Below are positions 44,889 to 52,497 of a stretch of DNA of 64,000 nucleotides, one piece after another. This stretch comes from an uncultured Pelagibacteraceae bacterium (GTDB lineage Bacteria > Pseudomonadota > Alphaproteobacteria > Pelagibacterales > Pelagibacteraceae). The first letter of the stretch is position 1. Every line of letters starts with the position of its first letter. The notes beneath the pieces were generated by a model. The model was not told the origin of the DNA. It did no database searches and saw only the letters and a program-made list of their open reading frames with translations. Location: positions 23,046 to 87,045 of the forward strand of contig CACNFS010000003.1 of NCBI GenBank assembly GCA_902619835.1. Reading direction: 5' to 3'. A program made the position numbers and the translations under genes.

Positions 44889-45005
44889 GGTTGTAAATTG
44901 AGTCCCTAAGTGAATCAAAAGTGAATCAAAACGTGAACATTTTTTACTTTCAACTCAAAATTGTGGATAATTTTTTTATTTAATCATTCAAATTTTTTTT
45001 ATAGG
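44871..45005 (+). other. Cluster of DnaA-box-like sites beside an AT-rich stretch (candidate replication origin)
   Basis: Reading the minus strand, perfect DnaA boxes TTATCCACA lie at 44871-44879 and 44962-44970. Between them are three weaker ones of the same orientation: TGATTCACT (44909-44917), TGATTCACT (44920-44928) and TGTTCACGT (44931-44939), spaced exactly 11 bases, one helical turn. Then 44971-45005 is nearly all A/T, like an unwinding element. The 11-base direct repeat GTGAATCAAAA (44910-44920, 44921-44931) is part of this. It could instead be a DnaA-controlled promoter for the gene at 45028. Confidence 0.6.
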
Positions 45006-45027
45006 CTTGAAATAACAAAGGAGAAAT

Positions 45028-45696
45028 ATGTTTTCATCAGATCTAGGAAAAAAGCTAGACAAATACCACTTACTCAAACACCCGTTTTATCAAATTTACT
45101 GGAATGAGGGTAAATTGAATAGAGAAATTATTAAAGATTATGCTGAACAATATTACCAGCATGTTAAAGCGTTTCCAAGATACATAAGTGCAACTCACTC
45201 TATTTGTGAAGACATAGAGAAAAGAAGAATTCTCCTGGAAAATTTACAAGATGAGGAAAACAAAGATGGTGATCACCCGAAACTTTGGAAAAATTTTGCC
45301 AAAGCTTTGGGAGCAGATGATAAAAAAATAGAAAACGCAAAACTTGATTGGTTTACAAAGGATATGATTGATAATTTTTTCGCTCAAGCGAGAAAATCTT
45401 ACGCTGAAGGTTTAGCGTCATTATATACCTATGAAAGACAAATTCCTGAAATAGCGGAGACTAAAATCCAAGGTTTAAAAAAGTTTTACGGAGTAAATTC
45501 AAAAGAGGGACTAGAATTTTTTGAAGCTCATAAATCTGCTGACGTTATTCATAGAGCAGAATGTGAAAAACTTTTGGACGGACTTTCTAAAGAGGAACAA
45601 AAGAAGGCTGAAAACGCTTCATTGTTAACTGCTAGATATCTATGGAATTTCTTAAGCGGAATGGTTTCTAAGCACAAACTACAGCAAGCAGCATAG
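45028..45696 (+). CDS. CADD/TenA-PqqC-like protein (possible pABA synthase)
   Basis: A 222-residue all-helical protein of the TenA/PqqC fold. It opens with HLLKHPFYQIYWNEGKLNREIIKDYAEQYYQHVKAFPRYIS and has NLQDEENKDGDHPKLW and EFFEAHKSADVIHRAECEKLL, the Glu/His metal-binding helices of the CADD subgroup. CADD proteins make para-aminobenzoate for folate by consuming a Tyr residue. A good ribosome-binding site (AAGGAGA) precedes the ATG. It directly follows the candidate origin. PqqC-like or iron-containing redox enzymes are the alternative names. Confidence 0.8.
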   Translation: MFSSDLGKKLDKYHLLKHPFYQIYWNEGKLNREIIKDYAEQYYQHVKAFPRYISATHSICEDIEKRRILLENLQDEENKDGDHPKLWKNFAKALGADDKKIENAKLDWFTKDMIDNFFAQARKSYAEGLASLYTYERQIPEIAETKIQGLKKFYGVNSKEGLEFFEAHKSADVIHRAECEKLLDGLSKEEQKKAENASLLTARYLWNFLSGMVSKHKLQQAA

Positions 45697-45750
45697 TTAA
45701 CAAAGTCAAGATTGACAATTAAGTTCAAGAGGAATACCTATGAACTATAA

Positions 45751-46839
45751 ATGGAAATATATCTTCCTATAGTTCAAATTCACATAGATATAATCACAAT
45801 TTTATTTATTAGTTTTGCAGTCGGAGTTCTTTCAGGTTTGTTTGGTGTCGGCGGAGGGTTTCTAATGACACCATTTTTAATATTTTTAGGGATACCACCA
45901 GTTTATGCAGTTTCAAATGAAATAAACAATATATTAGCAACTTCAGTATCTGGATCAATGACACACTGGTTTAAAAAAACTTTAGACTACAAAATGGGCC
46001 TGATGATAATTATTGGTGGAGTTGTGGGAACTATTTTAGGAATTATTTCTTTTACTTTTTTTAAAGAAACCGGGAAGTTGAGTTTGATTATTTCATTATC
46101 ATATATGTATCTTCTTGCGATTATCGGTACATTGATGCTCATTGAGGGTGCTAAAGAAATCGATAGGGCTAGAAAAAAATTAATTTTAAAACAAAAATTA
46201 CACACACACTATTGGATACATGGCTTACCTTTAAAACTTCGATTTCCAAAATCAAGACTTTATGAAAGTGCTTTTACGCCAATCTTACTTGGTGTTATAG
46301 TAGGGTTTGTTGCAGCATTAATAGGAGTGGGAGGAGCTTTTTTGATGGTGCCTGCGATGATTTATTTAATAGGTATGCCAGTAAAATTTATACCTGGAAC
46401 ATCTTTATTTGTAACAGTTTTTATAAGTGCACTAGTAACTATATTACACGCATTTAATTATGGCTCTATAGATTTAATTTTAGTAATAATTTTAGTAATA
46501 GGTTCTATTATTGGAGTACAGGTCGGTCAGAAAGTCGGGCAATATTTAGATAGCTCACATTTAAAAACTTTATTTGCAATGTTGTTATGTACAGTTGCTA
46601 TAGCTATTGCATATGATACATTTTTTTATGAGGGGGTAAAGCAATTCAAAGATTCTGAAATAGTTAATTTTGAAAACCTAAATTTTTTTTCTAGATTTAT
46701 CTCAAAGTTATCTGAAAATAACCCCCTTCTTTATGGATCAATGGCAATACTTTTAGCTATTTTATTAGGAATAATAGGTGCGGGTGGCAGACAATTATTG
46801 AGTAAATATAAACACTTTTTCTTAATTAAAAAAAATTAA
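45751..46839 (+). CDS. TauE/SafE family sulfite/organosulfur exporter-type permease
   Basis: A 362-residue membrane protein of the long TauE/SafE form, with about nine to ten hydrophobic segments. It has SGLFGVGGGFLMTPFLIFLGIPPVYAV near residue 28-54 and a second repeat with ALIGVGGAFLMVPAMIYLIGMP. It moves sulfite, taurine-derived or similar anions. The start at 45751 follows a 10-codon reading frame (45740-45772) that has its own weak ribosome-binding site and overlaps this start. Convergent with a second TauE gene with 4 bases overlap. Confidence 0.9.
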   Translation: MEIYLPIVQIHIDIITILFISFAVGVLSGLFGVGGGFLMTPFLIFLGIPPVYAVSNEINNILATSVSGSMTHWFKKTLDYKMGLMIIIGGVVGTILGIISFTFFKETGKLSLIISLSYMYLLAIIGTLMLIEGAKEIDRARKKLILKQKLHTHYWIHGLPLKLRFPKSRLYESAFTPILLGVIVGFVAALIGVGGAFLMVPAMIYLIGMPVKFIPGTSLFVTVFISALVTILHAFNYGSIDLILVIILVIGSIIGVQVGQKVGQYLDSSHLKTLFAMLLCTVAIAIAYDTFFYEGVKQFKDSEIVNFENLNFFSRFISKLSENNPLLYGSMAILLAILLGIIGAGGRQLLSKYKHFFLIKKN

Positions 46840-47585
46840 ATTAAAGCTCTAATGAATCCAAAAATTGAGACTAAAATCAAAAAGTAAAGCACATACTTTT
46901 TATAATTTTCCTTTGAGCTTCCAGTAAATAGTTTTGTACCAATTGAAACACCAAATGGAACAATTAAAATTAAAGGTATAGTTCTATAAATCATAGTATA
47001 ATTTAAAATATCGTTAAAATAAGCAAGAATTAATGCATATAAATCAGTGAAAAAAAATAGAGCTGCTAAAGATGCCCTAATCACTGCTGGTTCAGCTGCA
47101 ATTATCAAAAAATATAGTGCAATTGGCAATCCAGCCAAAGTACCAAATCCATTTACTGTTCCGGCTGTTGCTCCGACAAAAAATTTGGAAATATTGTGAT
47201 TTAATTTTTCGTTTTTATATCCACGTAATAATAAAAAAGCAAAAATAAGCACAGTTAGCGAAATTATTAAATGAGTTACTTTTGGCTCCAATACAGAAAG
47301 AAGGCGTACACCAAATGGAGTTCCAACTGATACCCCTACAAGTAAATAAAAAACGAATTTCCAATTAATTTTTTTCCATATACTTGGTATCATAAAAAAA
47401 CTTGCTATTATTTCTAACAATAAGATTATTGGTACAATTTCTTTTGGTGGTAAAATAAAAGATAACAATGAAACACTTGATGCGGAAAAACCAAAGCCGC
47501 TAAAACCCCTAACAGTCGATGCAAATAATATAATTCCACAAAAAAACAAGAACTCTAAAAATGATAAATCTATCGTTGCTAGCAT
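46836..47585 (-). CDS. TauE/SafE family permease (second copy)
   Basis: A 249-residue short TauE/SafE protein with about eight hydrophobic segments. RGFSGFGFSASSVSLLSFILPPKEIVPIILLLEII near residue 24-60 and the GTVNGFGTLAGLPIALYFLI half-repeat are family features. It overlaps the other TauE gene's end by 4 bases on the opposite strand. The M23 peptidase gene lies 4 bases downstream on the same strand. Substrate unknown. Confidence 0.9.
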   Translation of the reverse strand: MLATIDLSFLEFLFFCGIILFASTVRGFSGFGFSASSVSLLSFILPPKEIVPIILLLEIIASFFMIPSIWKKINWKFVFYLLVGVSVGTPFGVRLLSVLEPKVTHLIISLTVLIFAFLLLRGYKNEKLNHNISKFFVGATAGTVNGFGTLAGLPIALYFLIIAAEPAVIRASLAALFFFTDLYALILAYFNDILNYTMIYRTIPLILIVPFGVSIGTKLFTGSSKENYKKYVLYFLILVSIFGFIRALI

Positions 47586-47589
47586 ATAA

Positions 47590-48378
47590 TTATTTTAAAA
47601 TTGTCATTGGATCTAATTTAATTTCAAACCAATTTAAGCGAATATCTAGATGGGGTCCTGTAGCTCTACCACTTTGACCAAGAGTACCAACAATCTGTCC
47701 CTTTTTAACTTTTTGTCCTTTTTTAACATTTATATCTTTCATGTGCATGTACAAGGTGCTTATACCATGACCGTGGTCAAAAATAACAGTACCTCCAGTG
47801 AAATACATGTCATTTTCTACTAAAGTTACTACTCCATCCATCATTGATTTTACTGGAGTACCCTCTGGAGCATGAAAATCAATACCATAGTGAGGACGTC
47901 TTGGTTTACCATTAAGAATTCTTTGACTGCCATAAACACCTGTAATGATGTATTTATCAATTGGATAAATAAACTTATCTTTAAAAAATACTAATTTGCT
48001 ATTAATTGCTCTGGCTTTTCCAATTAATTTATTGTCCATTTTTATTCTGTCAAATACCTCGGGTGGAGGTGTCACTTGTTTTGGAGGCAGTCCATCAATT
48101 CTTTGTATTTTATATTTTCTTTTAAAAACCTTTTTTTCAATTAATTTGGTTTCTTTCTTATTTATTATTTTTATCAAGACATTATTTTTTCTATCTCTAT
48201 CTAAACCAAATGCAAAATAACCATCATTTGAAACTCTTACTTTTCTATCGTCAATAAAAACTTTTGAATTGGGATCTGTTTTTCCTAAGATAAAAGAACC
48301 TTGTTTGAAATTCCCTGAAAATTCAACCGCATGAGAAATATTAAATATTAATAAAAAAAATATTATAAATTTAATCAT
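47590..48378 (-). CDS. M23 family metallopeptidase
   Basis: A 262-residue periplasmic protein. Residues 1-17 are a signal peptide (MIKFIIFFLLIFNISHA). The C-terminal half is an M23 lysostaphin-type domain: HYGIDFHAPEGTPV with the first His and Asp, LYMHM, and the final block SGRATGPHLDIRLNWF, where the usual HxH is HxD. The altered last ligand occurs in a subgroup I recall, so it may still bind zinc. It would cut or bind peptidoglycan crosslinks. Starts 4 bases into the TerC stop. Confidence 0.88.
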   Translation of the reverse strand: MIKFIIFFLLIFNISHAVEFSGNFKQGSFILGKTDPNSKVFIDDRKVRVSNDGYFAFGLDRDRKNNVLIKIINKKETKLIEKKVFKRKYKIQRIDGLPPKQVTPPPEVFDRIKMDNKLIGKARAINSKLVFFKDKFIYPIDKYIITGVYGSQRILNGKPRRPHYGIDFHAPEGTPVKSMMDGVVTLVENDMYFTGGTVIFDHGHGISTLYMHMKDINVKKGQKVKKGQIVGTLGQSGRATGPHLDIRLNWFEIKLDPMTILK

Positions 48379-48947
48379 AATAAAATTCGTAAATCTTCAT
48401 ATATTAATTGAACAGCTACAAAAAGAATTGCAATTAATCCAACCCAACTAATCCAAGAATATTTTTTTATAAGTTTTGCAGTATAATTAGCTGCGAAAGC
48501 CATTAATAATATTGATAGACCTAAGCCAAAAGCAAGAAGAGTATAATGATCCCCAGCTGCACCAGCTACACCTAAAACGTTGTCTAAACTCATTGTTACA
48601 TCTGCAAGAATTACCGTAAAAATTGCTTTTTTAAGATTTGAGTTGTCAACTTCGATATTTTTTTCTTCAATTTTATTCTTAATTACATCTCTGTAAAGTT
48701 TGTAGCAGATATAAAGTAATAAAATTCCACCAATTAATCTTAACCCTGAGATTTGCAATAAATAAGCTGTAATAAAAGTAAAAAGAATTCTCAAAACAAC
48801 GGCCCCACCAATGCCCCAGAAAATTATTTTCTTTCTATTTGAATCTTCGAATTTTGAAGCAACCATACCAATAATAATTGCGTTATCTCCTGCTAAGACC
48901 AAGTCAATAAGGATGATTTCTATCAATATAATTAGTTGCTCTGTCAT
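48375..48947 (-). CDS. TerC family integral membrane protein (second copy)
   Basis: A 190-residue TerC protein with about seven hydrophobic segments. The paired acidic sites are LVLAGDNAIIIGMVA near residue 17-30 and VTMSLDNVLGVAGAAG near residue 115-130. It is shorter than the copy at 6986-7603 and lies upstream of an M23 peptidase on the same strand with a 4-base overlap. Both TerC copies may move manganese or help metal loading of exported enzymes. Confidence 0.9.
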   Translation of the reverse strand: MTEQLIILIEIILIDLVLAGDNAIIIGMVASKFEDSNRKKIIFWGIGGAVVLRILFTFITAYLLQISGLRLIGGILLLYICYKLYRDVIKNKIEEKNIEVDNSNLKKAIFTVILADVTMSLDNVLGVAGAAGDHYTLLAFGLGLSILLMAFAANYTAKLIKKYSWISWVGLIAILFVAVQLIYEDLRILL

Positions 48948-48972
48948 AATGAAATTTATATCTTATTAATTG

Positions 48973-49731
48973 ATGAACTATAAAAATATTAAAGTAGAAA
49001 AGCGAGAAAATTACGCAATTATCGAAATTGCTAACAATAAAAATAATAGTTTAGATCAAAAAACGCTTAATGAAATTGGTGATGCAACCAAAAATTTGAA
49101 TAAATCAAAAGGGATTAAATGCATTGGTTTAACTGGAGGTCCAAAGTTTTTTTCGCCTGGAGCCGATATCAAAGAACTTGAAAAACTCGACTCAAAAAAA
49201 GCAAAAAAACAAAAACTTTTTTCTAAAGTTGATGATTTACAAAAAATCGATATTCCAATTATCTCATTCGTCGAGGGCTATGCATTAGGAGGTGGTTTTG
49301 AGCTTGCTCTCTCAAGTGATTTAATCATTGCAAGCTCCGAAGCAAAATTTGGTTTGCCTGAAATAAATTTAGGATTAATTCCAGGTATTGGTGGTACACA
49401 AAAAACAAAAAAATTTACTTCAAATCAAAATGTAAAATATTTAGCAATGTCTGGAGAAATTATTGATGCTGAAACTGCAATGAAGTATGGGATTGTTTCA
49501 CAAATTATTCCTAAAGAAAATTTTAAAGAATTTACTTCAAACTTTTTAAATACAATCTCTTCAAAGCCAAAAAAATCCCTTCAAGTTATTAAATATTTAG
49601 TCAATTCAGAAGATAATTTAAAAAAATCTTTAATAAAAGAGAGACAAGAGTTTTATAAATTGCTTGATAGTGAAAATAAAAAAATTGGAATAAAAAGTTT
49701 TCTTAATAAAACAAAGCCTAATTGGAAATAA
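48973..49731 (+). CDS. Enoyl-CoA hydratase/isomerase family protein
   Basis: A 252-residue crotonase-family enzyme from ATG 48973 (a TTG one codon upstream is also possible). Oxyanion-hole regions: GGPKFFSPGADIKELEKL near residue 57-74 and VEGYALGGGFELALSSDLIIAS near 105-125, then FGLPEINLGLIPGIGGTQ near 131-148 with the catalytic Glu. It hydrates or isomerises acyl-CoAs; substrate not evident. Divergent from TerC with 25 bases between. 86 bases separate it from the small-protein operon. Confidence 0.9.
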   Translation: MNYKNIKVEKRENYAIIEIANNKNNSLDQKTLNEIGDATKNLNKSKGIKCIGLTGGPKFFSPGADIKELEKLDSKKAKKQKLFSKVDDLQKIDIPIISFVEGYALGGGFELALSSDLIIASSEAKFGLPEINLGLIPGIGGTQKTKKFTSNQNVKYLAMSGEIIDAETAMKYGIVSQIIPKENFKEFTSNFLNTISSKPKKSLQVIKYLVNSEDNLKKSLIKERQEFYKLLDSENKKIGIKSFLNKTKPNWK

Positions 49732-49817
49732 ATCATCTTCAAGTTGTAGACAATTTGCATACCTGTAATTAAATTTTAACATAGTTAAACTAATCAAAAT
49801 TTAATTAAGATTTACTT

Positions 49818-50201
49818 ATGAGGTTTAAATATATTTTAATTGCGACTCTATTTTTTATGGGCTCAGCGATAGCTGCGGGACATATTACAAAAGCTCAAAA
49901 AGAAAAAACAATAGAGTGCCTAGGACACTATAGTGCCACAGCTGTTTTGCCCGCAGAAACTATTGAAGTAAAAAATATGGAATTAGCTTTGGCTTCGGTA
50001 AAAGTAATTAGGGAGTATCTTGCGTCTGAAGGCGTAAAAGAAGATGAAATGAATAAAGGTATGAATGTTTACGTAGATAAAGTTTATGGCAAGCCTTTTA
50101 ATAAATCTAAAAATGCTGAGTGTAATAAATTTATATATAAGCAAATTAAAGGTTCAGAAGAAAAAATTGAGAAACTATCCAGAACAATTTACGCAGGATA
50201 G
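49818..50201 (+). CDS. Small secreted protein of unknown family (first gene of small-protein operon)
   Basis: A 127-residue protein with a signal peptide (residues 1-20, ending SAIAAGH). The mature region is helical, with a repeated charged pattern and two Cys (IECLGHYS near residue 33, AECNKFIY near 107). I do not recognise it. It starts the run of closely spaced plus-strand genes that continues to 52497, with the DUF1330 gene 2 bases downstream. Confidence 0.65.
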   Translation: MRFKYILIATLFFMGSAIAAGHITKAQKEKTIECLGHYSATAVLPAETIEVKNMELALASVKVIREYLASEGVKEDEMNKGMNVYVDKVYGKPFNKSKNAECNKFIYKQIKGSEEKIEKLSRTIYAG

Positions 50202-50203
50202 AC

Positions 50204-50491
50204 ATGAGTGGATACGTAATTGCTAATATAGACGTTAAAAATCCCGAAGCTTATAAAGAGTATGTTGGTAAGGTAGTACCTACGGTTCAAAAATTTGGAG
50301 GGGAATATCTTGTTCGTGCTGGTGAATACACAGTGATTGATGGTGAATGGAAATATCCTAGAACAGTAGTAATTAAATTTCCAACATATGAAAAAGCTTT
50401 AGAGTGGCATGACTCTGAGGAATATAAACCAGTAAAACCAATTCGATTAGCAAACTCAGTTGCTAATGGAATAATAATAAGAGGAGTTTAA
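50204..50491 (+). CDS. DUF1330 family protein
   Basis: A 95-residue protein reading GYVIANIDVKNPEAYKEYVGKVVPTVQKFGGEYLVRAGE, with the conserved EGEWKYPRTVVIKFPTYEKALEWHDSEEYKP-like DUF1330 end. The fold is a dimeric ferredoxin-like alpha+beta barrel. Function unknown; cytoplasmic. It starts two bases after the secreted-protein gene. A neighbour of same-sized proteins of similar fold. Confidence 0.9.
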   Translation: MSGYVIANIDVKNPEAYKEYVGKVVPTVQKFGGEYLVRAGEYTVIDGEWKYPRTVVIKFPTYEKALEWHDSEEYKPVKPIRLANSVANGIIIRGV

Positions 50492-50505
50492 ATTAAAGTA
50501 AAAAA

Positions 50506-50796
50506 ATGGAAAAAGAAATGTTAGTATATCTTAAATTTAAAGAGAGTAAATTAGAAACTTTTACGAAATGGATGCAATCAGATGAAGGTATGAGCGTTAG
50601 AAAAAGTGTTGCATATCCGGAAAAAACTGTTGGGGCTATGATCCCAGATAAAAGCGGAATGTTATTTAAAGTCAATGTTCATAACGAAGCTGGGATGAAA
50701 GAGTTTGTTACAGGGAACAACCCTAAAGCTAAAGAAATTTATGCTGAGTGTGTAGATAATGCTCAGTTATATGAACTATCAAAAATAAACCTATAA
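50506..50796 (+). CDS. Small unassigned cytoplasmic protein
   Basis: A 96-residue protein: MLVYLKFKESKLETFTKWMQS, then VAYPEKTVGAMIPDKSGMLFKVNVHNEAGMKEFVTG. The predicted strand-helix-strand pattern with a late helix matches an alpha+beta barrel like its DUF1330 neighbour, but no conserved family motif is recognised. Length matches the other operon members. Spacing: 14 bases from DUF1330 and 9 to the next gene. Confidence 0.6.
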   Translation: MEKEMLVYLKFKESKLETFTKWMQSDEGMSVRKSVAYPEKTVGAMIPDKSGMLFKVNVHNEAGMKEFVTGNNPKAKEIYAECVDNAQLYELSKINL

Positions 50797-50805
50797 AGGA
50801 GGAAA

Positions 50806-51093
50806 ATGAAAAACTATATGGTAACGCATACTTTTAAGTCTGCCGAAATGAAAAAAAAATTTACAGATACAGTGGCTTCTATGAAGATGGAAGATATTGT
50901 TAAGAGCATGAAAAGTGACAATGCTGCTTGCCAAATGACTTGGAATACACCAGGAGACACGATGGAAATGTATTGTTGGTGGAAAGGAAAAGATGAGCAA
51001 GCAATTATTAATCAACTAGGTCAAATGAATGATTTTTTCACTCCTCATAAGTTTGTTGAGTGCACAGATCAAGTCATGAACTATAACGCATAG
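50806..51093 (+). CDS. Small unassigned cytoplasmic protein
   Basis: A 95-residue protein beginning MKNYMVTHTFKSAEMKKKF, with NAACQMTWNTPGDTMEMYCWWKGKDE in the middle (two Cys) and FFTPHKFVECTDQVMNY at the end. Strand/helix alternation suggests the same alpha+beta barrel fold as its neighbours. An AAGGAGG box lies immediately upstream (50796-50802). Family not recognised. Confidence 0.6.
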   Translation: MKNYMVTHTFKSAEMKKKFTDTVASMKMEDIVKSMKSDNAACQMTWNTPGDTMEMYCWWKGKDEQAIINQLGQMNDFFTPHKFVECTDQVMNYNA

Positions 51094-51100
51094 GATATTT

Positions 51101-51517
51101 ATGATCGATAAATTTGGAAACGCATTTTATTTAATAATCTACTTAGCACATTTTATTATAGTTGGTAGCTATGCTTACCAATTAGTCTTTGATACTAAAA
51201 AATTTCTAAAGGGTAGAGGAGTTGATAAAACTGCTACCTTGATTACGAGATTTGCAGGCTCATTCATGATCGCTACTGTTTTAATGGCAGTATATATAGC
51301 TTTTATTAGATCAGGTGGTGTAGAGGCTACTTGGGCTTTCTTTAACTTAGTTTTTATAATGAATGTTTCGATATTAGTTGTAAATTTTTATACATTAAAA
51401 ATTGATAAAACAGGTTTAACTAAAAAAACTAGAAACGATGGAATATATGCTCCACTCGTTCTTGTTATTATCAGTGCTATTCTTTGTTACGGTTTAGCAG
51501 ATAAAATTTACGTTTAA
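51101..51517 (+). CDS. Small four-helix membrane protein
   Basis: A 138-residue integral membrane protein with four hydrophobic segments (near residues 8-27, 46-70, 78-96 and 114-134), with a KKFLKGRGVDKTAT loop. No family is recognised. It is embedded in the operon of small soluble proteins, 7 bases after the previous stop and 8 before the next start, so it could be a membrane partner for them. Confidence 0.6.
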   Translation: MIDKFGNAFYLIIYLAHFIIVGSYAYQLVFDTKKFLKGRGVDKTATLITRFAGSFMIATVLMAVYIAFIRSGGVEATWAFFNLVFIMNVSILVVNFYTLKIDKTGLTKKTRNDGIYAPLVLVIISAILCYGLADKIYV

Positions 51518-51525
51518 GGAGATAC

Positions 51526-51819
51526 ATGGCAAAGTTTATGAATATTGTTAGATGTAAAGTGAAATCATCTAGCAGAGAAGAATATTTGAAAAAAATAGAT
51601 GAGATGCCAAAGTTCGATGGGCAGATTTCAGCAAAATATGTTGAAACGAAACCCAATGAATTTTTTATGATAGGTGAATGGAATTCTGAAGATGACATTG
51701 CTAAAGCAAGACCAAAAATGATAGCATTCTTGGATACACTTCGGCACACTTTAGAAGAGCTGTCATCAGATTTAGGAGTAACAGATCCTCATTCTGGAAC
51801 AGTTGTGATCGAGAAATAA
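51526..51819 (+). CDS. Antibiotic-biosynthesis-monooxygenase-like small protein
   Basis: A 97-residue protein. It starts KFMNIVRCKVKSSSREEYLKKIDEMPKFDGQ and continues FFMIGEWNSEDDIAKARPKMIAFLDTLRHTLEELS, the layout of the ABM/dimeric alpha-beta barrel fold (strand, helix, strand with GEW, helix). An AAGGAGA box precedes it. Some such proteins degrade quinones or heme, others are non-catalytic; the reaction is unknown. Confidence 0.65.
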   Translation: MAKFMNIVRCKVKSSSREEYLKKIDEMPKFDGQISAKYVETKPNEFFMIGEWNSEDDIAKARPKMIAFLDTLRHTLEELSSDLGVTDPHSGTVVIEK

Positions 51820-51834
51820 GAAAGGAGAAATAAT

Positions 51835-52155
51835 ATGGCAAAAATGTACATTATGGGAAACTATACCGAGAAAGCCTTTCAAGGTTTTTTAAAAGATCCA
51901 AATAGTGACAGAAAAGCAGTGGTTGAAAAACTTGTTAAAGGTGTGGGTGGAACATTACACACTATGGATATTGTAAGAGGCTCATACGATTTTTGTGTAG
52001 TTGCAGATCTTCCTAGTTTTGATGATTTTGCTGCTGTTAAATTAGTCGTAGAGTCGACTGGAGCTGTGAAAAACTTATCAGCACTTGAAGCTATAGATTT
52101 TGCTAAGGCTACAACAAAAGCTTCGAAGATGTCTTATAAGGCTCCGGGTCAATAA
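51835..52155 (+). CDS. GYD domain protein (first copy)
   Basis: A 106-residue protein of the GYD family: MYIMGNYTEKAFQGFLKDP, GTLHTMDIVRGSYDFCVVADLP (GSYDF being the G-x-Y-D motif) and DFAAVKLVVESTGAVKNLSALEAI. It folds as a ferredoxin-like alpha+beta barrel. AAGGAGA lies 6 bases before the ATG. Its neighbour at 52174 is a paralog, so a gene duplication occurred here. Function unknown. Confidence 0.88.
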   Translation: MAKMYIMGNYTEKAFQGFLKDPNSDRKAVVEKLVKGVGGTLHTMDIVRGSYDFCVVADLPSFDDFAAVKLVVESTGAVKNLSALEAIDFAKATTKASKMSYKAPGQ

Positions 52156-52173
52156 AAAAAAAAGGAGGTAACA

Positions 52174-52497
52174 ATGGCAAAATTTTATACATTAGGATGT
52201 TACACAGCTAAAGGTCTTGGAGGATTTGTAAGCAATCCGTCTACAGACAGAAAAGCTGCTACATCTGCACTTGCTGCTTCTGTAGGAGCTAAAGTAACTC
52301 AATATTCAGGCCTAAGAGGAAAATATGATTTTATGGCAGTGATTGAGGGTACTTTTGAACAAGCTGCTGCAGCTGCTATGGTTGCTGTTTCTAGTGGAGC
52401 TGTTTCAGATTTTACAATTTTAGAAGATGTAAATTTAAATGAGATAGCCAAAACTGCTCAGAAAATGGCATCCTCTTACAAAGAACCTGGTAAATAA
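52174..52497 (+). CDS. GYD domain protein (second copy)
   Basis: A 107-residue paralog of the preceding gene: MAKFYTLGCYTAKGLGGFVSNP, RGKYDFMAVIEGTFEQAAAAAM (GKYDF motif) and AVSDFTILEDVNL. AAGGAGG lies 5 bases before ATG. Its stop meets the convergent methyltransferase gene with no gap. Two diverged copies side by side may form a heterodimer. Function unknown. Confidence 0.88.
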   Translation: MAKFYTLGCYTAKGLGGFVSNPSTDRKAATSALAASVGAKVTQYSGLRGKYDFMAVIEGTFEQAAAAAMVAVSSGAVSDFTILEDVNLNEIAKTAQKMASSYKEPGK

